This document shows positions 8,723-15,990 of a DNA stretch of 64,000 nucleotides, piece after piece. The stretch is from an uncultured Albidovulum sp. (lineage in GTDB: Bacteria; Pseudomonadota; Alphaproteobacteria; Rhodobacterales; Rhodobacteraceae). The position numbers were made by a program, and so were the translations under genes. Each line of letters begins with the position of its first letter. The first letter of the stretch is position 1. The notes beneath the pieces were generated by a model. The model saw only the letters and a list, made by a program, of their open reading frames with translations. It ran no database searches and was not told the DNA's origin. The stretch is from NCBI GenBank assembly GCA_913064775.1, contig CAJYAD010000008.1:1-64000 (forward strand), read 5' to 3'.

Positions 8723-9931
8723 ATGGCTGCAATATCACTGGACACCCCGAAATCCGACCCGGCGCGCAAAGCGCGCGCAGGCGTCGCGCTGGCCGGATCG
8801 GCCGTGCTGGCGCTGGCGCTGTCGGGACTGGCCGCGAACGCCGCGACCGGCCTGACCGCCACCTCGTTCTCGCCCGACTTCTCGGCGATGGCGCAGTTGA
8901 AGGACGTGGTCGCCAAGGGCCATGGCAAGATCGCCGTGCTGCTGCCCGAGACCACCACCTCGGCGCGCTACACCTCGTTCGACCAGCCCTATCTGGAAGA
9001 GGCCTTCGCCAAGGCCGGCCTGTCGAAGAGCGACTACATCATCACCAACGCCCAAGGCTCGGAATCCGATCAGCTGACCCAGGCGCAGACCGCGATCTCG
9101 CAGGGTGCGACGGTACTGCTGCTGGATCCGATCTCGTCGGGCTCGGGCGCGGCGGTAGAGAAATACGCCAAGGCGCACGGCGTTCAGGTGATCGACTATG
9201 ACCGCCTGACCCTGGGCGGCAACCGCGACTATTACGTCAGCTTCAACAATGTCGAAGTGGGCCGTCTGATCGGCAAGGGGATGGAGCAGTGCCTGGCCGC
9301 CTGGCACGTCAAGAAACCCGACATCCTGGTGATGGCCGGCGCCGCGACCGACAACAACGCCACGCTCTTCAAGAGGGGCTACATGGAAGTGCTGTCGCCG
9401 AAGTTCAAATCCGGCGCCTACAAGAACGCGGGCGAACCGGCGGGCACCTGGGATCCGGCCCGCGCCCGCACCACCTTCGAGCAGCAGCTTACCGCGCATG
9501 ACACGATCAACGCGGTGGTCACGCCGAACGATGGCAACGCCAATGGGGTGATCTCCTACCTCAAGTCGCTGAAGGTACCGCCGCACCGCTTCCCGACCAC
9601 CGGCCAGGACGCGACGCTGACCGGCATGCAGAACGTGCTGTCGGGCTATCAGTGCGGCTCGGTCTACAAGCCGATCTATCTGGAGGCGCAGGCCTCGGTC
9701 GCGCTGGCGGTCTATCTGCGCGCCAAGATGGCCCCGCCGGCCGGGCTGGTGAACGGCCAGACCATGGACGGGCAAGAGAAGAAAGAGGTGCCCTCGGTGC
9801 TTCTGACGCCGATCTGGGTGACGCCGAAGAACATGGCCGCGACCGTGGTCAAGGACGGCTTCGTCAAGCCCAAGGAACTGTGCGCCGGCGACATGGCGAA
9901 GGCCTGCAAGGCCGCCGGTATCAAGCCGTAA
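8723..9931 (+). CDS. Sugar ABC transporter periplasmic binding protein, XylF/ChvE-like
   Basis: Captures a sugar in the periplasm and delivers it to the membrane transporter encoded next. An N-terminal hydrophobic segment (GVALAGSAVLALALSGLAANAA, about residues 19-40) is a signal peptide. The peripla-BP fold is recognisable by repeated motifs: ISQGATVLLLDPISSG, VIDYDRLTLGGNRDYYVSFNNVEVGRLIG (strongly XylF-like) and VVTPNDGNANGVISYL. D-xylose or a related aldose is the best guess; no metabolic gene nearby confirms it. ATG 8723 has AGGAGG 6 bases upstream, preferred over the longer frame from 8663. Only 6 bases separate it from the fused transporter gene. Confidence 0.87.
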   Translation: MAAISLDTPKSDPARKARAGVALAGSAVLALALSGLAANAATGLTATSFSPDFSAMAQLKDVVAKGHGKIAVLLPETTTSARYTSFDQPYLEEAFAKAGLSKSDYIITNAQGSESDQLTQAQTAISQGATVLLLDPISSGSGAAVEKYAKAHGVQVIDYDRLTLGGNRDYYVSFNNVEVGRLIGKGMEQCLAAWHVKKPDILVMAGAATDNNATLFKRGYMEVLSPKFKSGAYKNAGEPAGTWDPARARTTFEQQLTAHDTINAVVTPNDGNANGVISYLKSLKVPPHRFPTTGQDATLTGMQNVLSGYQCGSVYKPIYLEAQASVALAVYLRAKMAPPAGLVNGQTMDGQEKKEVPSVLLTPIWVTPKNMAATVVKDGFVKPKELCAGDMAKACKAAGIKP

Positions 9932-9937
9932 CCGCAG

Positions 9938-12040
9938 ATGGCTGATCCGAAGATCGGATCCGGCCCCGAGCATGCGCAGCAGGAACCCCTGCTGCGCATC
10001 CGGGGTCTGGAGAAGCATTTCGGCGCTGTCCAGGCCTTGGGCGGAGTCGATTTCGATGTCTACCCCGGTCAGGTGACCGCGCTGGTGGGCGACAACGGCG
10101 CCGGCAAGTCGGTGCTGACAAAATGCATCGCCGGCATCCACGAGGCCGATGGCGGCGAGATCCAGTGGGAGGGCGAAACCGTCCGCATCCGCAGCCCCCG
10201 CGACAGCGCGGCGCTGGGGATCGAGGTGGTCTATCAGGACCTGGCGCTGTGCGACAATCTTGACGTCGTGCAGAACATGTTCCTGGGGCGCGAGCGCCTG
10301 TCGGGCCGGGTGCTGGACGAGGACGGCATGGAACGTGCCGCCGCCGAAACGCTGGCGGGCCTGCGGGTGACCACGCTGCGCTCGATCCGGACGCCGGTGG
10401 CGGCGCTGTCGGGCGGGCAGCGCCAGTCGATCGCCGTCGCCAAGGCGGTGATGTGGAACTCCAAGCTGGTGATCCTGGATGAACCCACCGCGGCGCTTGG
10501 CGTCGCGCAGACCGGGCAGGTGCTGAAACTGGTGCGGCGGCTGGCCGATCAGGGGTTGGCGGTGGTGATGATCTCGCACAACCTCAACGACGTCTTCGCC
10601 GTCTCGGACCGGGTCGCGGTGCTGCGCCTGGGCACGATGGCCGGTCAGGGCAAGGTCGAGGAGTTCGACACCCAGCGGGTCGTCGAGTTGATGACCACCG
10701 GCGAATCCGACCATATGGTCGAACCCGGCCGGGGCACGGCCGCCCCCTCGATCGCGCATGAAAACGCGCGCGAAAATGCCGAGGCGGTGGCCTCCGGCGC
10801 CAGCAAGGTCGCGACCGCCGTGGTCGGCGCCGGCCGCGAGGAAAGCTTTGGCCAATACCTGAAGGGCGCCTGGACGAAGGTGCTGGCCGGGCAATCGGGG
10901 GTCTTGCCGGTGGTGCTGGGAGTGATCCTTATCGGCATCCTGTTCCAAAGCCAGAACGACAAGTTCCTGTCCTCGGGCAACATCGTCAACCTGCTGGTGC
11001 AGGGCGCCGTCTTCATGCTGATCGGCATGGGCGAGGTCTTCGTGCTGCTGCTGGGAGAGATCGACCTGTCGCTGGGCTTTGTCGCCGGCATCGGCGCGAC
11101 GGTGGCGACGATCCTGGTGCAGCCTTCGGTCGCCTGGCCCTGGTGGGCGGCGATCCTGGCCGCGCTGGTGGCGACGGGGGCGCTGGGCGCGATCCAGGGC
11201 CTTCTGATCACCAAGCTGCGGCTGCCGTCCTTCGTGGTGACGCTGTCGGGCCTTCTGGGCTTTCAGGGGCTGATGATCCAGCTGCTGGGCCAGGGCGGGA
11301 CCATCCCGATCCAGAGCCCGACGATCAACAACCTGTCGAACGGCACGCTCACCCCCGCGGTGGGCTGGGGGCTGACGGTCGCGGTGCTGGCGGTCTTCGC
11401 GGTGCTGACCTTCCTGCGCGACGGCAAGCGCCGGTCGAGCGGCCTGGTGGCGCCGCCGATGGGCCTGACGCTGACCAAGATCGGCGTCGCGGTGATCGCC
11501 GGCGTGGTTCTGGTGCTGATCTCGAACGCCAATCGCGGCGTGCCGGCCTTCCCGCTGAACGGCATGCCCTGGGTGATCCCGATCGTCTTTGCAGTGCTCG
11601 CGATCTGGAGCTTCGTTCTGGGACGGCTGCGGTTCGGCCGCTACGTCCTGGCGATCGGCGGCAATGCCGAGGCCGCGCGGCGCGCCGGCATCAACCTCGG
11701 CCGGATCCGCATGGCAGCCTTCACGCTGGCGGCGGCGACGGCGGGGCTGGGGGGCATCATCTATGCCTCGCGGCTTCAGTCGATCTCGACCAGCTTCGAC
11801 GGCGGCACGATCGTGCTTTACGTCGTGGCGACCGCGGTGATCGGCGGCACCAGCCTGTTCGGCGGGCGCGGCCATCCGCTGCATGCGGTGCTGGGCGGCG
11901 TGGTGATCGCCGCGATCGTCAACGGCATGGCGTTGCTGGGTCTTCCGGCGGCGGTGCAACTGATGGCGACCGCGCTGGTGCTACTGGCCGCGATCACGGT
12001 GGACGTGGTCGTGCGCCGCCGCGGCGAGACCACGCGCTGA
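9938..12040 (+). CDS. Fused sugar ABC transporter: ATPase domain plus RbsC/XylH-type permease
   Basis: One uninterrupted 700-residue protein carries both an ABC ATPase and an inner-membrane permease, normally two genes. Residues about 20-250 are the ATPase: Walker A GDNGAGKS, signature LSGGQRQ, Walker B LVILDEPTAALG, His switch MISHN. There is only one nucleotide-binding domain, whereas XylG/RbsA have two in tandem, so this resembles the single-domain FrcA type. A linker (about 262-310) precedes roughly ten membrane helices of the BPD_transp_2 family with the hallmark EIDLSLGFVAGIGA and a GGTSLFGGRGHPLHAVLGG loop. A homodimer would give two ATPases and two permeases. Binding protein: the gene just upstream. 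Confidence 0.9.
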   Translation: MADPKIGSGPEHAQQEPLLRIRGLEKHFGAVQALGGVDFDVYPGQVTALVGDNGAGKSVLTKCIAGIHEADGGEIQWEGETVRIRSPRDSAALGIEVVYQDLALCDNLDVVQNMFLGRERLSGRVLDEDGMERAAAETLAGLRVTTLRSIRTPVAALSGGQRQSIAVAKAVMWNSKLVILDEPTAALGVAQTGQVLKLVRRLADQGLAVVMISHNLNDVFAVSDRVAVLRLGTMAGQGKVEEFDTQRVVELMTTGESDHMVEPGRGTAAPSIAHENARENAEAVASGASKVATAVVGAGREESFGQYLKGAWTKVLAGQSGVLPVVLGVILIGILFQSQNDKFLSSGNIVNLLVQGAVFMLIGMGEVFVLLLGEIDLSLGFVAGIGATVATILVQPSVAWPWWAAILAALVATGALGAIQGLLITKLRLPSFVVTLSGLLGFQGLMIQLLGQGGTIPIQSPTINNLSNGTLTPAVGWGLTVAVLAVFAVLTFLRDGKRRSSGLVAPPMGLTLTKIGVAVIAGVVLVLISNANRGVPAFPLNGMPWVIPIVFAVLAIWSFVLGRLRFGRYVLAIGGNAEAARRAGINLGRIRMAAFTLAAATAGLGGIIYASRLQSISTSFDGGTIVLYVVATAVIGGTSLFGGRGHPLHAVLGGVVIAAIVNGMALLGLPAAVQLMATALVLLAAITVDVVVRRRGETTR

Positions 12041-12048
12041 CATCGGTC

Positions 12049-12072
12049 GGGGCGCCCCAAGGGGCGCCCCCG
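12049..12072. terminator. GC-rich bidirectional hairpin between convergent genes
   Basis: GGGGCGCCCC-AA-GGGGCGCCCC-type inverted repeat lies 9 bases after the transporter stop and just beyond the stop of the convergent HAD gene. It has no clear T-run, so termination is likely but not certain. Confidence 0.5.
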
Positions 12073-12076
12073 CCTT

Positions 12077-12877
12077 TCACATCCCGCGCGCGCCCAGAAG
12101 GTGCCGCGCGATCTGGACAAAGCCCGCCCCGCCCTCGGCCCGCGCGACATAGGCGGGCTCGGCCTCCAGCTCATCCTTGAAGCGCAGAACATTGGCCACG
12201 CCGCAGCTGTTGCGGAAGAAGCCGAACATCGGCGCGTCGTTCGGGCTGTCGCCGACGAAGGCCATGCGGGCGTTCTGCGCGTCGATATCGCGGCCCAGCA
12301 CCTCGGCGGCGAAGCGGCGGCACATGGTCAGCTTGTCGTACTCCCCGAACCAGCCGTTCACATGGATCGACGAGACCTTGGCGACCGCCCCCGCCTCGGC
12401 GAAAAGCTGATGGATCCGGGCCACGGCGGCGCGGCCCAGGGGGGCCACGTCCTCGCAGAAATCGATCGCAAGATCGGCCTCGCGGTAAAGCTGGTCCGAG
12501 GCGATCGCACAGCCCGGCACCTCGGCCAGGATCCGGGTGGCCAGCGCATCGAGGCGGGTGCGGTTGGCGCGCCGTTCCTCGGGGCCGGCGACGAATTCGC
12601 GGCGCATCCGGCGGGCGGCGCGGTCATAGGCGAAATAGAAGGCGCCGTTCTCGCCCACCACGCCGGCCACGGGCCAGAGCCGCGCGATCAGATCGCACCA
12701 GCCGCCTGGACGGCCGGTGACCGGGGCCACCGCGATGCCCGCGCGGGCCAAATCCTCCAGCGCGGCATAGGCCTCGGCGGGCAATTGGCCGTCCTCGGTC
12801 AGGGTGTCGTCGATATCGGTGAAGACCACCTCGATCGCGGCGGCTTCCGCAGCCGGCATGTCGCTGATGTCGCGCAT
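12077..12877 (-). CDS. HAD-IIB family phosphatase
   Basis: Cytoplasmic haloacid-dehalogenase-type phosphatase. Motif I VFTDIDDTLT gives the two catalytic aspartates (DxD), motif II is the Thr in VAPVTGRPGGW, the Lys of motif III is in EYDKLTMCRRFA, and motif IV is AFVGDSPNDAPMF. This pattern and the C2-type cap place it in subfamily IIB, with sucrose-phosphate, mannosyl-phosphoglycerate and trehalose-phosphate phosphatases. The substrate is unknown. Upstream ATGs extend the frame to 13045, but ATG 12877 follows an AGAAGGGG site with good spacing; ATG 12883 is close behind as an alternative. Confidence 0.8.
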   Translation of the reverse strand: MRDISDMPAAEAAAIEVVFTDIDDTLTEDGQLPAEAYAALEDLARAGIAVAPVTGRPGGWCDLIARLWPVAGVVGENGAFYFAYDRAARRMRREFVAGPEERRANRTRLDALATRILAEVPGCAIASDQLYREADLAIDFCEDVAPLGRAAVARIHQLFAEAGAVAKVSSIHVNGWFGEYDKLTMCRRFAAEVLGRDIDAQNARMAFVGDSPNDAPMFGFFRNSCGVANVLRFKDELEAEPAYVARAEGGAGFVQIARHLLGARGM

Positions 12878-12996
12878 TCGCATCCCCTTCTGGCACCGAT
12901 TCGGCGCGCCGGGACGTTTGCGCATCGGCGCCCCGGGGGCAACGCCCCTGCCCCGCCAAACCGCGCCGGGGGCAGCGTCGCCACTGGACGGGCGGG

Positions 12997-14079
12997 TCAG
13001 CGTTTGTCGGACGCATCGCCTTCCCGACCGGACCAAAGCGTCCAACGGCCCCGCCCCGCGTGTTTTGACGCGTAAAGCGCGGTATCGGCATCGGCCAGCA
13101 TCTGTACCGCCGCCGGCGCCTCATAGGCCCCGGACCGGGTGATGCCGACGCTGGCCGAAATCTGGCAAGGAGCACCAGCGTAGTCGATCGGTTGGCTCAG
13201 ACGGGCGATCACCCGTTCGGCGATCGTCGACAGCCGCTCGGCCTTGTCGATCCCGGGCAGCAGCAGCACGAATTCGTCACCGCCCACCCGGGCGATCGTG
13301 TCGACGCTGCGCATCTCGCCCCGCAGGCGCTGGCCGGCGGTGCCCAGGACATGATCGCCGGCTGCGTGGCCCAGCGTGTCATTGACCTGCTTGAAGAAAT
13401 CCAGATCCAGATGCATCAGCCCGAACGGCGTGCCCCGCCGGATCAACGCGTCCAACACCTGATCAAAGCCGCGCCGGTTGGCCAAGCCGGTCAGCGTGTC
13501 GGTCAGCGCCTCGGTCTCGGCATGGCGACGGGCGGTTTCGAGGCGCCGATTGAGGTCGCTCAGCTCATCCATGACAAGGGCCTTCGCCTCGGTCAGGTAG
13601 AGCAGTTCGACGGCCAGATCGGTGGGGGCGAAATCCGCGTTGGTCAGCGCGTGGGCGCGCACGCCCTGACCGACCGCGATGCCGAAGGACAGGTTGATCA
13701 GCATCCCGCCATTGCCGGAAACCGGTACCGCGAGGCCGCGGAAATCGGTTCGCGGACCGTCTCGGAGGCGCAGCTGAAGGCGGGCGCCGGCATGGCGCGA
13801 CAAGCCCGCCATCCCGGTAATGCCGCGCGGGCGCCGGATCTGGAAGAGCGCGAAGAAATCCCGCCCGGGCAGATCCGGCACCGCCAGGATCTTCGCCAGC
13901 GTCGGCCCCGCGCCGCGGATCAACCCGTCGCGTCCCAACCACAGGAACATCGGCATCAGCCGTGCCAGCGCGATCGATGTCAGGCCAAGCGCATCCGTCG
14001 CGCAACCTGCTGCGGGCAGCAAGTAGTCGGCGGCAGTTCCGGGCCGCGACCCTGCGCCATTCGCCGGATTCGCGCTCAC
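12997..14079 (-). CDS. Diguanylate cyclase with HNOBA (heme-NO-binding-associated) domain
   Basis: Makes cyclic-di-GMP from two GTP. Residues about 35-175 match the HNOBA/PAS-like domain that accompanies H-NOX proteins: FLWLGRDGLIRGAGPTLAKIL, then FFALFQIRRP, then NADFAPTDLAVELLYLTEAKALVMDE. A short coiled coil follows (LSDLNRRLETARRHAE). The GGDEF domain carries the intact active-site motif VGGDEFVLLLPG, and an RSVD inhibitory I-site sits five residues before it, so feedback inhibition by c-di-GMP is expected. There are no membrane segments. The start overlaps the stop of the H-NOX gene (ATGA), implying coexpression and direct protein contact. Confidence 0.88.
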   Translation of the reverse strand: MSANPANGAGSRPGTAADYLLPAAGCATDALGLTSIALARLMPMFLWLGRDGLIRGAGPTLAKILAVPDLPGRDFFALFQIRRPRGITGMAGLSRHAGARLQLRLRDGPRTDFRGLAVPVSGNGGMLINLSFGIAVGQGVRAHALTNADFAPTDLAVELLYLTEAKALVMDELSDLNRRLETARRHAETEALTDTLTGLANRRGFDQVLDALIRRGTPFGLMHLDLDFFKQVNDTLGHAAGDHVLGTAGQRLRGEMRSVDTIARVGGDEFVLLLPGIDKAERLSTIAERVIARLSQPIDYAGAPCQISASVGITRSGAYEAPAAVQMLADADTALYASKHAGRGRWTLWSGREGDASDKR

Positions 14080-14675
14080 GCCCCCGCACTCCCGGCCGCA
14101 AGGTCGAAACGACGACCCTGAGCGAAGGCATGGTCGAGCAGATGTACCTGAATTCGTTCACACCCCCGTTCGGATCCGGTGTGGTCCAGAAGGGCCAGCG
14201 CGCCGTAATCATCTGCCATCGCCCGCAGAATCCCGACCATCACATGGCCGAACCCTGCCGGGCCCCCACTGCAGATCAGGGTGAAATGATCGGCGCCCTC
14301 GTCGATCAGCTCCAGCTGCGGCAGGTCGAGATCAGGCACCGCCATGTGGCTGCGCCCCGGAAGATCATCAAGCGATTGCAGAAAATCCAGAAAATCGACG
14401 CCGCCGAACCGTAGCAACCGACGCAGCGCCTCGAGATGCGGGTGCGAGACGAGATAGGTGCCCAAGTCTTCCAGCACCGAGTCCCGCGGGCGGTCGAGGT
14501 GATGCGCGGCGGCGCCAAGCACCGCATCGGTCAGCGAGTCGTCATAGATCAGCATCGGCTCGAAACTGTCAAAATCGAGCCGGGCCGAGCGCGCCACCGC
14601 ATGCCACAAGGCAGGACCATAGGTATCCCGCAGAAAGGATTGGATCGAGCGGTTGATCAGCCCGTGCATTGGCAT
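14076..14675 (-). CDS. H-NOX (heme NO-binding) family protein lacking the canonical heme histidine
   Basis: The N-terminus MHGLINRSIQSFLRDTYG and the FGGVDFLDFLQSLDDL helix identify an H-NOX/HNOB fold of 199 residues. In bacterial H-NOX and soluble guanylate cyclase, the proximal His follows the NLDxLH-type segment; here the aligned residue is Pro106 (SLDDLPGRSH), with the nearest His at 110. The YxSxR heme-propionate motif is also absent (HFTLICSGG at 130-138). Either heme is bound differently or the protein senses something else. It is paired with an HNOBA-diguanylate cyclase, so it likely tunes c-di-GMP output. The codon for Pro106 was checked directly on the complementary strand (CCG). 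Confidence 0.75.
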   Translation of the reverse strand: MPMHGLINRSIQSFLRDTYGPALWHAVARSARLDFDSFEPMLIYDDSLTDAVLGAAAHHLDRPRDSVLEDLGTYLVSHPHLEALRRLLRFGGVDFLDFLQSLDDLPGRSHMAVPDLDLPQLELIDEGADHFTLICSGGPAGFGHVMVGILRAMADDYGALALLDHTGSERGCERIQVHLLDHAFAQGRRFDLAAGSAGA

Positions 14676-14749
14676 CCCTCCATTTGCAGGGAAACCTAGG
14701 CGGCGGGTGTTAAGAAATGCCTATCGGCGGCGAATGAGGGGCGCCGGGC

Positions 14750-15871
14750 CTAGCCCGCGCGGACCGCCGCCCGCGCCTGGGCCAGCGCCTGGGGCAGTGC
14801 CTCGGCGAAGGCGGCCATCTGCGCATCGGGGGCGCAGCTGACGCGGATGCAGCGGTCTTGCGGCACGACGAAGGGCATGCGCACGAAGATGTCGCGCGCG
14901 ATCAGTTCGGCCAGCACCCGGCGGGCGAAATCGCCGTCGGCGCCGCAATCGATGGCGACGAAATTGGTCGCCGAGGGCAGCGCACGCAGCCCGTTCTGGT
15001 CGGCAATGGCGGCCAGCCGGTCGCGCGATGCGGCGACCCGGTCGCGGACTTCGGCCAGGTAGTGCTGATCGGCCAGCGCGGCCAGCGCGCCGGCCTGGGA
15101 AATCCGGCTCATCCCGAAATGGTTGCGGATCTTGTTGAAGGCGGTGATCAGCCCCGGCGCGCCCAGCGCATACCCCACCCGGGCGCCGGCCATGCCGTAG
15201 CCCTTGGAAAAGGTGCGCATCCGCACGACGCGGGGGTCGTCCGCGTCGATCTGGGGCGCGGTGCCTTCGGGGGCGAGGTCGATATAGGCCTCATCAAGGA
15301 TCAGCAGGCTGCCTTCGGGCACCTCCTTGACCATGCCGGCGATGACCGGGCCGGGATGGGCGGTGCCCATCGGGTTGTCGGGATTGGCGAGGTAGATCAG
15401 CTTTGGCGCAACCTCGCGCGCGCGCGCGATCAGGGCGTCGGGGTCTTCCATGTCGCCCTTGTAGGGCACCTTGTGTAGCGCCCCGCCATAGCCCGTGACA
15501 TGGAAGTTGAAGGTCGGATAGGCCCCGTCCGAGGTGACCACCGCATCGCCCGGCTCCAGCACCATGCGGCAAAGATAGCCCAAGATCCCGTCGATGCCTT
15601 CGCCCACCATCACATGGGCGGGGGTCACGCCGTGATGGGTGGCCAGCGCCGCGCGCAGATCATGGTTTTCGGGGTCGCCGTACATCCAGCAGTCGGACGC
15701 CGCCGCCTGCATCGCGGCCACCGCGCGGGGCGAAGGGCCGAAGACGGATTCGTTGGCGCCGATGCGCGCGCGGAACGGGCGGCCGCGCTGGCGCTCCTGC
15801 GTCTCGGGGCCGACGAAGGGGACGGTGGCGGGCAAGCTGGCGACAAGCGGGGTATAGCGAGGTCCGGTCAT
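14750..15871 (-). CDS. HisC-like pyridoxal-phosphate aminotransferase
   Basis: Fold-type I class I/II aminotransferase resembling histidinol-phosphate aminotransferase. PLP-binding features are seen: GEGIDGILGYL (phosphate loop), ANPDNPMG (the SNPNNPTG-type aspartate-pairing motif), LILDEAYIDLA, and the Schiff-base lysine in TFSKGYGMAGARVGYALG. The C-terminal Arg in CIRVSC should bind the substrate carboxylate. At 373 residues it has normal length. It stands apart from any histidine gene, so an aromatic or other amino acid substrate is possible. ATG 15871 (MTGPRYTPLVA) is favoured over an upstream ATG at 15907. Confidence 0.83.
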   Translation of the reverse strand: MTGPRYTPLVASLPATVPFVGPETQERQRGRPFRARIGANESVFGPSPRAVAAMQAAASDCWMYGDPENHDLRAALATHHGVTPAHVMVGEGIDGILGYLCRMVLEPGDAVVTSDGAYPTFNFHVTGYGGALHKVPYKGDMEDPDALIARAREVAPKLIYLANPDNPMGTAHPGPVIAGMVKEVPEGSLLILDEAYIDLAPEGTAPQIDADDPRVVRMRTFSKGYGMAGARVGYALGAPGLITAFNKIRNHFGMSRISQAGALAALADQHYLAEVRDRVAASRDRLAAIADQNGLRALPSATNFVAIDCGADGDFARRVLAELIARDIFVRMPFVVPQDRCIRVSCAPDAQMAAFAEALPQALAQARAAVRAG

Positions 15872-15931
15872 GGCGCGATCAAAAGCCGAAATCTGAGATT
15901 TGCGCAAGAGGGAGAGAGCGGCGCGGGATGG

Positions 15932-15980
15932 CAGGGGGGCAATGCGCCCCCCCGAAGATATCTGCGCCGGAAAGAAGCGG
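15932..15980 (-). repeat. Copy of a dispersed intergenic repeat
   Basis: Read on the complementary strand: CTTTCCGGCGCAGATATC, then a run of G and a GCATTGCCCCCC block. It shares the order CTTTC-GGCG-ATATC-GGGGG-GCCCCC with the copy at 29898-29948. It lies between valS and the HisC-like gene. Confidence 0.5.
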
Positions 15981-15990
15981 CCGGGGCGCG

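Noticed and set aside
8735-11959. A very long (over 1000 codons) open frame on the minus strand opposite the sugar transporter genes
   Set aside because: Its translation is composed of low-complexity Arg/Gln/His-rich sequence typical of antisense reading of high-GC genes, with no domain; the plus-strand genes carry full ABC motifs.
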